Assembly (NCBI RefSeq): GCF_005222205.1
Contig: NZ_CP032349.1
Coordinates: 434,001-498,000, forward strand
Source of the DNA: Azospirillum brasilense
GTDB lineage: Bacteria > Pseudomonadota > Alphaproteobacteria > Azospirillales > Azospirillaceae
DNA length: 64,000 bases
Direction of reading: 5' to 3'
A program made the position numbers and the translations under genes. The notes beneath the pieces are model-generated. The model was not told the DNA's origin and made no database searches. It saw nothing but the letters and a program-made list of their open reading frames with translations. Below are positions 36,242 to 45,391 of the stretch, piece by piece. The first letter of the stretch is position 1; every line of letters starts with the position of its first letter.

Positions 36242-36919
36242 ATGACCCAGCTTCCCGACAGCATCGAAGACAGCGTGATCTCCGCCATCCTGGGCGGCCG
36301 GCTGCGGCCCGGCACCCGGCTGGGCGAGGCGAAGCTGGCCGAGGTCTACGGCGTGTCCCGCACCCGCGTGCGCGAGGCGATGATGCGGCTGGAGACGCGC
36401 GGCATCGTCCATGTCAGCGCCCGGCGCGGCTGGTTCGTCGTCGAGCCTTCGGCGACGGAGGCGCGGGCCGCCTTCCAGGCGCGGCGGGTCATCGAGACCG
36501 GGATGCTGCGTGACCTGAACACGCTGCCAGGCGACGCCGTCGCCCATCTGCGCGCCCATGTCGAGGAGGAGCGCGAAGCGCTTCACACCGGCCATGTCGG
36601 CTCGCGCACCTGCCTGCTCGGCGACTTCCACATCCACCTCGCCCACGCCTTCGGCAACCCCTTCCTGACCGACATCCTGCGCGACCTGACCGCGCGCACG
36701 ACGCTGGTCTCGATGCTCTACCAGTCCGACCAGGACGCCGCGGCGTCGAGCGACGACCACGCCGGCATCGTGACGCTGCTGGCCGACGGCGATTTCGCCG
36801 GGGCGGCGCGGCTGATGGACGAGCACATCCGGCGCGTCGAGGACGGCCTCGACCTCGCCGCCGCCCCCGATCCCCTGGCCGGCCTGCGCGAGATCCTCTC
36901 GCCCGGCGCCCCAGCCTGA
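36242..36919 (+). CDS. GntR-family regulator, FCD type
   Basis: A 225-aa regulator with a winged helix at residues 8-70 (GGRLRPGTRLGEAKLAEVYG, VSRTRVREAMMRLETRGIV) and an all-helical FCD ligand domain. The latter keeps the metal-binding pattern D-x-x-x-H (LGDFHIHLAHAFGN), H in SDDHAGIV and H in MDEHIRRVE. It precedes and probably controls the amino acid ABC operon from a palindromic site just upstream of its own start. Confidence 0.9.
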   Translation: MTQLPDSIEDSVISAILGGRLRPGTRLGEAKLAEVYGVSRTRVREAMMRLETRGIVHVSARRGWFVVEPSATEARAAFQARRVIETGMLRDLNTLPGDAVAHLRAHVEEEREALHTGHVGSRTCLLGDFHIHLAHAFGNPFLTDILRDLTARTTLVSMLYQSDQDAAASSDDHAGIVTLLADGDFAGAARLMDEHIRRVEDGLDLAAAPDPLAGLREILSPGAPA

Positions 36920-36965
36920 CCCTTTCACACAAACCATTCCATCCAGAACCGGAGGAGTTAGAGAC

Positions 36966-37757
36966 ATGAAGCGCAGGACCCTGCTCGCCCTGGCCGTCGC
37001 CGCCGTCGCCGGCCTTTCCATCGCCCAGGCCCCCGCCGCGCGGGCCGACGCCCTTCAGGACATCACCAAGCGCGGCACGCTGCGCGTCGCCGTCCCGCAG
37101 GACTTCCCGCCCTTCGGCTCGGTCGGCCCGGACATGGCCCCGCTCGGCTACGACATCGACGTGGCGAAGCTGATCGGCGCGAAGATGGGCGTGAAGGTGG
37201 AGCTGGTGCCGGTGACCAGCGCCAACCGCATCCCCTTCCTGCAGACCAACAAGGTCGATCTGGTCATCTCCAGCCTCGGCAAGAACGCCGAGCGCGAGAA
37301 GGTCATCGACTTCACCGACGCCTACGCGCCCTTCTTCAACGGCGTCTTCGCCCCGGCCGGCGTGACCGCCTCGAAGCCGGAGGAGCTGGCCGGCAAGACC
37401 GTCGGCGTGACCCGCGGCGCCATCGAGGATCTTGAGCTGACCAAGATCGCCCCGGCCGACGCGGTCATCAAGCGCTACGAGGACAACAACGGCACCATCT
37501 CCGCCTTCCTGTCCGGTCAGGTCGAGGTGGTGGCGACCGGCAACGTCGTGGCGGCGGCGATCCTCGCCCGCAATCCGCCGAAGCGGCCGGAGCTGAAGTT
37601 CCTCATCAAGAACTCCCCCTGCTACATCGGCCTGAGCAAGGAGCAGCCGGCCCTGCTGGAGAAGCTGAACGGCATCCTGGCGGCGGCCAAGGCCGACGGC
37701 TCGCTGAACGCCATCGCGCAGAAGTGGCTGTCCGCCGACCTGCCGAAGGACCTCTGA
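36966..37757 (+). CDS. Polar amino acid ABC transporter substrate-binding protein
   Basis: A 263-aa periplasmic SBP_bac_3 protein. Signal peptide residues 1-28 (cleavage near ARADA), then TLRVAVPQDFPPFGSVGPDM, GYDIDVAKLIGAKMG, and the binding-site stretch LQTNKVDLVISSLGKNAERE. The start has a strong GGAGG-type site. Likely ligands are amino acids or related small acids. The transcript continues to two permeases and an ATPase across a long stem-loop. Confidence 0.9.
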   Translation: MKRRTLLALAVAAVAGLSIAQAPAARADALQDITKRGTLRVAVPQDFPPFGSVGPDMAPLGYDIDVAKLIGAKMGVKVELVPVTSANRIPFLQTNKVDLVISSLGKNAEREKVIDFTDAYAPFFNGVFAPAGVTASKPEELAGKTVGVTRGAIEDLELTKIAPADAVIKRYEDNNGTISAFLSGQVEVVATGNVVAAAILARNPPKRPELKFLIKNSPCYIGLSKEQPALLEKLNGILAAAKADGSLNAIAQKWLSADLPKDL

Positions 37758-37767
37758 CGATAGCAGG

Positions 37768-37810
37768 GCCGGGACGCCGGGGGTGGCTTCGGCCCCCACG
37801 GCGGCCCGGC
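37768..37810 (+). promoter_or_regulatory. Long intercistronic stem-loop with TTCG tetraloop
   Basis: Eleven bases after the binding-protein stop, a 43-base structure folds on paper. The outer stem is GCCGGG/CCCGGC, then C-G plus GCCG/CGGC, then GGG/CCC, then GGC/GCC closing on a TTCG loop (37788-37791), with only a few mismatches or bulges. It has no T run, so it should act as an mRNA-stabilising or attenuating element rather than a full terminator. Confidence 0.7.
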
Positions 37811-37836
37811 GTGTGGAGGGCTGACCGGAGGGCCGC

Positions 37837-38508
37837 ATGACCTACCGCTTCGATTATTCATGGATCGCCGAATACTGGCCCGTCATCCTGAAGGGGCTGG
37901 TGACGACGGTCGAACTGACTCTGATCGGCACGCTGTTCGGGGTGGCGCTGGGCATCGCCTGCGCCTGGACGCGGTCGCTCGGACCGCGCTGGCTGCGCCC
38001 GCCGGTCGTCGCCTATGTCGAGCTGATCCGCAACACGCCCTTCCTGATCCAGCTGTTCTTCATCTTCTTCGGCCTGCCGTCGCTCGGCGTGCAGATGACC
38101 GAGTTCCAGGCGGCGGTTCTGGCGATGGTCATCAACCTCGGCGCCTACAGCGGCGAGATCATCCGCGCCGGCATCGAGGCCACGCCGCGCGGCCAGTTCG
38201 AGGCCGGGGCCAGCCTCGCCATGACCCGCTTCGAAACCTTCCGCCACGTCGTTCTGATCCCGGCGCTGCAACGGATCTGGCCGGCGCTGTCGTCGCAGAT
38301 CGTCATCGTCATGCTCGGCTCGGCGGTGGTGTCTCAGATCGCGGCAGAGGACATCACCTTCGCCGCCAACTTCATCCAGTCGCGGACCTTCCGCGCCTTC
38401 GAGAGCTATTTCCTGACCACCGGCCTCTATCTGCTGCTGGCGCTGGCCCTGCGGCAGGCGCTGCGCGGCGTCGGGCGGATGCTGTTCCCGCGGAGGGCCG
38501 CGCGATGA
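37837..38508 (+). CDS. Amino acid ABC transporter permease (first of two)
   Basis: A 223-aa HisM/GlnP-type permease with about five membrane segments. It contains ELIRNTPFLIQLFFIFFGLP, typical of polar amino acid permeases, and the EAA loop ASLAMTRFETFRHVVLIPAL. The stop overlaps the next permease start (ATGATG). The pair forms the heterodimeric channel for the binding protein at 36966. Confidence 0.9.
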   Translation: MTYRFDYSWIAEYWPVILKGLVTTVELTLIGTLFGVALGIACAWTRSLGPRWLRPPVVAYVELIRNTPFLIQLFFIFFGLPSLGVQMTEFQAAVLAMVINLGAYSGEIIRAGIEATPRGQFEAGASLAMTRFETFRHVVLIPALQRIWPALSSQIVIVMLGSAVVSQIAAEDITFAANFIQSRTFRAFESYFLTTGLYLLLALALRQALRGVGRMLFPRRAAR

Positions 38509-39164
38509 TGAGCTTCACCCTGTGGGACATCCTGCGCAACCTGCTGCTGGCGGCGCGCTGGACGGTGGTCCTCTCGCTCGTCTCCTTCATCGGTGGCGGG
38601 CTTTTGGGGATGGCGCTGCTCTACCTGCGGATCGGCAAGGCGCGGGCCGGACGGATGTTCGTCCAGGGCTATGTCGAGCTGTTCCAGGGCACGCCGCTGT
38701 TGATGCAGCTCTTCCTCGCCTTCTTCGGGCTCGGCCTGTTCGGCATCGACGTTCCGGCCTGGCTGGCCGCCGGGCTGGCGCTGATCCTGTGGACGGCGGC
38801 CTTCCTGGTGGAGATCTGGCGCGGCTGCGTGGAATCGGTCGCCCGCGGCCAGTGGGAGGCGTCGGCCAGCCTCGGCATGGGCTACGTCCAGCAGATGCGC
38901 TACGTGATCCTGCCCCAGGCGGTGCGGGTCGCCGTCCCGCCGACCGTCGGCTTCTCCGTGCAGGTGGTGAAGGGCACGGCGCTGACCTCGATCATCGGCT
39001 TCGTCGAGCTGTCCAAGGCCGGCACGGTCGTCACCAACGCGACCTTCGAGCCCTTCACCGTCTACGGGCTGGTCGCCCTGATCTATTTCGCGCTGTGCTG
39101 GCCCCTGTCCAAGAGCAGCCAGATTCTGGAAAGGAAGCTCAATGTCGCTCATCGCAATCACTGA
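38505..39164 (+). CDS. Amino acid ABC transporter permease (second of two)
   Basis: A 219-aa permease paralogous to the preceding one, with YVELFQGTPLLMQLFLAFFG and EAA loop ASASLGMGYVQQMRYVILPQ. The ATG at 38505 overlaps the preceding stop; the ATPase gene starts 23 bp before its own stop, so all three are tightly coupled. Confidence 0.9.
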   Translation: MMSFTLWDILRNLLLAARWTVVLSLVSFIGGGLLGMALLYLRIGKARAGRMFVQGYVELFQGTPLLMQLFLAFFGLGLFGIDVPAWLAAGLALILWTAAFLVEIWRGCVESVARGQWEASASLGMGYVQQMRYVILPQAVRVAVPPTVGFSVQVVKGTALTSIIGFVELSKAGTVVTNATFEPFTVYGLVALIYFALCWPLSKSSQILERKLNVAHRNH

Positions 39165-39876
39165 GGTGAAGAAGCGCTTCGGCGACGTCGAAGTCCTGAA
39201 GGGGATCAACCTGGACGTCGAGCGCGGCGAGGTCGTCGCCATCATCGGCAAGAGCGGCTCGGGCAAGAGCACGCTTCTGCGCTGCGTCAACGGGCTGGAG
39301 ATGATCGACGACGGCTCGATCATGGTGGCCGGCGCCCAGCTCATCAACGACGACCTCCACCTGAAGGCGCTGCGGCTGAAGGTCGGCATGATTTTCCAGC
39401 AGTTCAACCTGTTCCCGCACCTGTCGGCGGGGCGCAACGTCATGCTGTCGCAGATGGTCGTCAAGAAGACGCCCGCGCGCGAGGCGGAGGCGATGGCCCG
39501 CCGCATGCTGGAGCGGGTGGGGCTGGGCCACAAGTTCGACGCCTATCCCGACCAGCTCTCCGGCGGGCAGCAGCAGCGCGTCGCCATCGCGCGGGCGCTG
39601 TCGATGCAGCCGATGGCCCTGCTGTGCGACGAGATCACCTCGGCCCTCGACCCGGAGCTGGTGAACGAGGTGCTGGCGGTGGTGAAGGAGCTGGCGGCCG
39701 ACGGCATGACGCTGATGATGGTGACCCACGAGATGCGCTTCGCCCGCGAGGTCTGCGACCGCGTGGTCTTCATGCACCAGGGCCGCGTGCACGAGATCGG
39801 CCCGCCCGAGGAGGTCTTCGGCAACCCCCGCACCCCGGAACTCCGGCAGTTCCTGGGCGCGCAGCTGGTGGTCTGA
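39142..39876 (+). CDS. Amino acid ABC transporter ATP-binding protein
   Basis: A 244-aa GlnQ/HisP-type ATPase. Walker A GKSGSGKST, Q-loop MIFQQFNLFPHLSAGRNV, signature LSGGQQQR, Walker B ALLCDEITSALDPELV and the switch VTHEMRFAREV are all intact. It ends 9 bp before a strong hairpin terminator. Confidence 0.92.
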   Translation: MSLIAITEVKKRFGDVEVLKGINLDVERGEVVAIIGKSGSGKSTLLRCVNGLEMIDDGSIMVAGAQLINDDLHLKALRLKVGMIFQQFNLFPHLSAGRNVMLSQMVVKKTPAREAEAMARRMLERVGLGHKFDAYPDQLSGGQQQRVAIARALSMQPMALLCDEITSALDPELVNEVLAVVKELAADGMTLMMVTHEMRFAREVCDRVVFMHQGRVHEIGPPEEVFGNPRTPELRQFLGAQLVV

Positions 39877-39884
39877 TAGCAAAA

Positions 39885-39913
39885 GGGTGCCGGTGGCATG
39901 ACCACCGGCACCC
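39885..39913. terminator. Bidirectional terminator between convergent genes
   Basis: A perfect 12-bp stem GGGTGCCGGTGG / CCACCGGCACCC with a 5-base loop CATGA sits between the ATPase stop and the SGNH hydrolase stop. AAAA precedes and CTTCCT follows, so it can serve both strands. Confidence 0.8.
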
Positions 39914-39938
39914 CTTCCTAGGAACGGATGATGGGGGC

Positions 39939-40694
39939 TCAGCGCGCCGCGGTCTTCTCGCTCACCACCCGCGGGGTGTCGATCATGTCGGCAACGAACT
40001 CCGCCAGACAGCGGTAGCTGAGGTCCTTCAGGTGCAGGCCGTCGGTGCTCAGCACCTGATCGGCGGCGAAGTGCCGGCTCTCCAGCCACCACGCCATGAT
40101 GCGGTAGCGGTCGAGCACCGGCACGTCGAGTTCGCGGCCGAGTGCCACCACGGTGGACGCGTAGGCGGGATAGGAGTCGACCTTGGCCTCGCCGGGGAAG
40201 GACTGCGGATTCATCAGGATGACGTCGGCGCCGGTCTTGCGGATGCGGGCGATGCCATCGCGCAGGGTGGCGGCGAAGGCGTCGAGCGGCACCTTCTGGA
40301 AGCTGTCGTTGGTCCCCACCTGCCAGACCACGAGGTCCGGCTTGGCGGCCAGCACGTCCTTGTCGAAGCGGACGAGGTTGGCCCCCGCCGTCTCGCCGCC
40401 GATGCCCTTGTTCAGGACCTCGATGGCCGAGGCGGCGTGACGCTGCTCCAGAATGGCGTCGAGCTGGGCGGGGTAGGTGGCGGCGATGGTGGTGGCCCCG
40501 ACGCCTTCCGTGCTGGACGACCCCATCGCGACGACCGTCAGCGGCTGCCCGGCGGCCAGAGCGGCCCGGCTGTGCGTCAGTCCGGCGACGGTTGAATCGG
40601 CACCGGGCGGGACCGGGCACAGCGCCGACGCGGTGGCGGCACCGCTCCACAACACCCAAGCGGCCAACACTCCGCCAAGCACCCGTCCCGTCAT
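39939..40694 (-). CDS. Secreted SGNH/GDSL-family hydrolase
   Basis: A 251-aa SGNH hydrolase with a signal peptide (VLGGVLAAWVLWSGAATASA). Block I is VAMGSSSTEG (nucleophile Ser), block II NKGIGGETA (Gly), block III WQVGTNDS (Asn), and block V STDGLHL (Asp-His). All four catalytic-block residues are kept. The ATG at 40694 follows GGGGAGCG. Such enzymes de-esterify lipids, acetylated sugars or peptidoglycan in the periplasm. Convergent with the amino acid transporter and transcriptionally isolated. Confidence 0.88.
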   Translation of the reverse strand: MTGRVLGGVLAAWVLWSGAATASALCPVPPGADSTVAGLTHSRAALAAGQPLTVVAMGSSSTEGVGATTIAATYPAQLDAILEQRHAASAIEVLNKGIGGETAGANLVRFDKDVLAAKPDLVVWQVGTNDSFQKVPLDAFAATLRDGIARIRKTGADVILMNPQSFPGEAKVDSYPAYASTVVALGRELDVPVLDRYRIMAWWLESRHFAADQVLSTDGLHLKDLSYRCLAEFVADMIDTPRVVSEKTAAR

Positions 40695-40833
40695 GAGCCA
40701 CGCTCCCCTGGTTCGCCTCGTCGAGGCAGGCTGTCCGAGGGGCATGGTCCGGCGATCATGGTTAATGCATCGCTAAGCGAGCGGGCGGCTAACCCCTTTT
40801 CGCTCCTCGTCAAAAGGGATGCTTTGCCGGGCT

Positions 40834-40856
40834 CGTCTGTATTCGGAATACGGACG
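40834..40856. promoter_or_regulatory. Operator-like palindrome
   Basis: The core GTATTC-G-GAATAC is a perfect 13-bp inverted repeat (40839-40851), extended by CGTC/GACG arms with one mismatch per side. It is typical of a homodimeric repressor site. Position, 140 bp upstream of the SGNH hydrolase start and 290 bp upstream of the nitrilase, does not settle its target. Confidence 0.45.
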
Positions 40857-41089
40857 AATAGGTGATGACACGGTCCTGCCGGTCGCCAGTCTGGCGCTCC
40901 CGGCGTGGCTGCACGGGCGCGTCGCCGTGCCGGCGCCGGGGCGGCGGGAGGTTCGCCGCGCTGCGGCCGGATCGGACCGACGCGCGACGACCTGAGGCGC
41001 GCTATGGCATCACCTGACAACGTAACCGCGAAACCAAGCCGCCGCCGTGCTGTTCAACAGGATGGGCGTGGGTGCTTGAGGTGACTTAG

Positions 41090-41112
41090 CCCTCTCCCCT
41101 CCGAGGAGAGGG
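41090..41112. repeat. Short inverted repeat upstream of the nitrilase gene
   Basis: CCCTCTCC and GGAGAGGG flank a 7-base loop. Repeats of this composition are frequent intergenic hairpins in GC-rich proteobacteria. It overlaps the only good ribosome site upstream of the nitrilase. Confidence 0.5.
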
Positions 41113-41149
41113 AAATGCCGATGGCGCCCGCTCCATCCCGTCGCTTCGC

Positions 41150-42655
41150 GTGGTTGAAGGCATGCATCTGGCTGATCTGTTCGTTGCGCTGCGGTGCCAA
41201 CTGGATCGAGACACGAAAGAGACCGAACGCGCTGCACAGCGTCTGGAATTCGCACCCGACGATGCGGGTGGTGTGCTGTGCCGACTGATGGCGCTGTTGG
41301 GGGCTGACGACGGCGCTGATGCGCTCAAGGCGTGGGTTGACTTGGCCGACGAGAGAACACCGCTGGAGCGGTGTGTGCTGGCGGCCCAGGCCATCGACCA
41401 ATGGTTCGCGCCGCTGGCTTCGCGCTTCCTGTCGCGAGGCGCTCTGTCCGATGGTCATCTGCGGGCACGGCAATGGTACAAGCGGCACGGGCGCTTCAAC
41501 GGCGACGCCGCCGATGGTCAGCTCATCCTGCGGCCCGGGCTGTTCGACCGTTCGGTGAACATCCGGGAGGTCACGCCCCTGCGCGAGTCCTTCGACGTGG
41601 CCGACCTGTTCCACACCCTGCTCCTGCTGCCGCCGGCCCTCGCGGCGGAATGCCCGCACGGCGAGGAGGGCGAGCGGCCCGTTTCGCTGACCTTCCATCG
41701 GGTTCCCGAGGTCGCCGATCAGTGCCCCAGCGATCCCGATTGGGCGCCCGTCGTCGGGGTCGTCCCGCTCGCGCTCGCCGAGGACGATCTCGCCCTGCGG
41801 ACCTTTGCCAAGGATGGCGCGGACTGGTACACCGCCGTCCCCAGCAATCTCGGCGCCCGCGCGGCGTCGGCCATCGACGCGCTGGCTGCCGAAGGGGCGA
41901 CCATCGTCGTTTTTCCCGAGGTGACCGCCGATCCCGCGACGCTCGACGCCGTCCAGGCGGCGGTGCGGCGGCAGGCCGTGGACGGGCCGATCCGCTACGT
42001 GCTCGTCGGAGTCCGGCAGGATGGCGAGACGGGTGGCCAGCCGCGCAGCACCGCGGTCCTGCTCGACCGGACGGGCGCCGAGATTTTCCGCCAGACCAAG
42101 CTGCACTGCTGGGACCTCGACGCCGACCAGTGCCGCTCCTACGACGTGCGTGGCCCGGACGGGCGGCTGCTCGGCGCGGCGAAGGAGTTCATCGCGCCGG
42201 GGGATGGCGTCACCATCGTCGAGTTGCCCAACATGGGCCGGCTGGCGGTGATGATCTGCGAGGATCTCGGGCGCGAACAGCCGGCGGCGTGGCTATGCCG
42301 GGCCAAGCTGCTGGACTGGATCGTCACCCCGGTGATGGACGCCGGCCTGACGGAAGAGCGGTGGCAGGCCCAGGCCGGCGACGAGTCCTCCCGCGCCGGG
42401 TCGTGCCGGGTGGTGGTGGCGAACAGCATGGCCTTCTCGCACCGCTTCAACCGCGTCTGCGACGACGATGGGGAGGAGGGCAAGCGCATCACCGACTGCG
42501 GGGTCGCGCTGTTCTTCCAGCCGCGCGCCGACCCGGCGCAATCCTCGCGCATCCGCCGGCTGTCGCTTCCCATCGACGCGCCGGAGCCCGGCTGCGTCGC
42601 GGCCCGCTGGGAACCGCAAAGCTGGCCGGAGCTGAAGACGGAGGGCTGTCCATGA
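41150..42655 (+). CDS. Nitrilase-superfamily protein with unassigned N-terminal region
   Basis: A 501-aa protein (GTG 41150) or 497 aa (ATG 41162, numbering used here). The C-terminal 300 residues are a carbon-nitrogen hydrolase domain with the catalytic triad E253 (VVFPEVTAD), K313 (RQTKLHCWDL) and C366 (VMICEDLG). The first 190 residues, largely helical (LRCQLDRDTKETERAAQRLE, DQWFAPLASRFL, RARQWYKRHGRFNG), match no family I recognise. Neither start has a proper ribosome site and the frame closes at 41087, so a truncated 5' end is possible. It overlaps the next gene by ATGA. Function unknown: an amidase-type hydrolase with an added sensing or binding domain. Confidence 0.75.
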   Translation: MVEGMHLADLFVALRCQLDRDTKETERAAQRLEFAPDDAGGVLCRLMALLGADDGADALKAWVDLADERTPLERCVLAAQAIDQWFAPLASRFLSRGALSDGHLRARQWYKRHGRFNGDAADGQLILRPGLFDRSVNIREVTPLRESFDVADLFHTLLLLPPALAAECPHGEEGERPVSLTFHRVPEVADQCPSDPDWAPVVGVVPLALAEDDLALRTFAKDGADWYTAVPSNLGARAASAIDALAAEGATIVVFPEVTADPATLDAVQAAVRRQAVDGPIRYVLVGVRQDGETGGQPRSTAVLLDRTGAEIFRQTKLHCWDLDADQCRSYDVRGPDGRLLGAAKEFIAPGDGVTIVELPNMGRLAVMICEDLGREQPAAWLCRAKLLDWIVTPVMDAGLTEERWQAQAGDESSRAGSCRVVVANSMAFSHRFNRVCDDDGEEGKRITDCGVALFFQPRADPAQSSRIRRLSLPIDAPEPGCVAARWEPQSWPELKTEGCP

Positions 42656-43155
42656 GCGGGGAGGCGTATCGGGCGCTGGCCGACGACATCCGGGAGGGCG
42701 TCGCGGCCGGACGCTGGGACGAGGCCGACGCGGACCTCGACACCCTTGCGGAGGAAGCGGCCCTGTGCCTCGTGCAGGACCGCACCGCCGACCTCGCCGC
42801 TCTGGCGCGGGAGGTTGCCCGCTGCCACGCGGCGCTGGCCCTGCGCGAGGATCGTGGCCCCGAGGCGATGCACCGGCTGGGGCAACTCCGCGCCATCGCC
42901 GCGCTGGTCGCCGCCGGCCGGGCGAACCGGTCCGCCCGCAGCGAGGCGGCGCTCGCCCGGGCCGGATCGCCGACCGCGGTGGTGCTGCACGCCCTGGAGG
43001 GCGGGGCGAAATCGGGACCGGCGCTGGTCGAGGCGACGGGCCTGTCGCACGACGCGGTGGCCCGCGCCCTGCCGGAACTGCGCGCCGCCGGGCTGGTCCG
43101 CTCCTGGCCGGCGGGGCGGCTCGTGATGAACGAACGGACCGGCTCGGCGGGGTAG
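42652..43155 (+). CDS. Winged-helix domain protein coupled to the nitrilase
   Basis: A 167-aa protein starting inside the nitrilase stop (ATGA). Residues 1-100 are helical, Ala/Arg-rich and reminiscent of tetratricopeptide-like packing (LADDIREGVAAGRWDEADAD). Residues 105-160 look like a MarR/ArsR-type winged helix (GPALVEATGLSHDAVARALP, ELRAAGLV, then WPAGRLVMNE as the wing). It is probably the DNA-binding or adaptor partner of the nitrilase-fold protein. Family not recognised. Convergent with nadE, 3 bp apart. Confidence 0.65.
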   Translation: MSGEAYRALADDIREGVAAGRWDEADADLDTLAEEAALCLVQDRTADLAALAREVARCHAALALREDRGPEAMHRLGQLRAIAALVAAGRANRSARSEAALARAGSPTAVVLHALEGGAKSGPALVEATGLSHDAVARALPELRAAGLVRSWPAGRLVMNERTGSAG

Positions 43156-43158
43156 CGG

Positions 43159-45234
<2,076 letters not shown>

Positions 45235-45391
45235 CGTGATCCTCTCCCAACCGGTCCTGCGGTAAAGCCCACAGGAGGGAAACCGGCGGAGGCCGCCGGT
45301 TGTCTCGCCCGCCGCATTCTGGCGGTTGCCGGCGCGCCGCTCAACCCATTGCTCAGGGCCGATTGATCATGGCCGACGGAACGGGGAGGGA

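Larger units (their letters stand above)
40695..41149. other. Long intergenic region with palindromes
   Basis: No gene is supported over 455 bp. It contains CCCTTTT / AAAAGGG arms around 40795-40817, an imperfect 23-bp palindrome at 40834-40856 and an 8-bp-stem inverted repeat at 41090-41112 just before the nitrilase gene. A 57-codon frame starting at ATG 41115 behind a perfect ribosome site (GGAGAGGG) overlaps the nitrilase start out of frame and looks like a fragment. Confidence 0.45.

Noticed and set aside
41150..42655. A complete RT-nitrilase (DRT1-type) defence protein
   Set aside because: No reverse transcriptase motif such as xxDD is visible upstream or in the N-terminal 190 residues; only the nitrilase part is certain.
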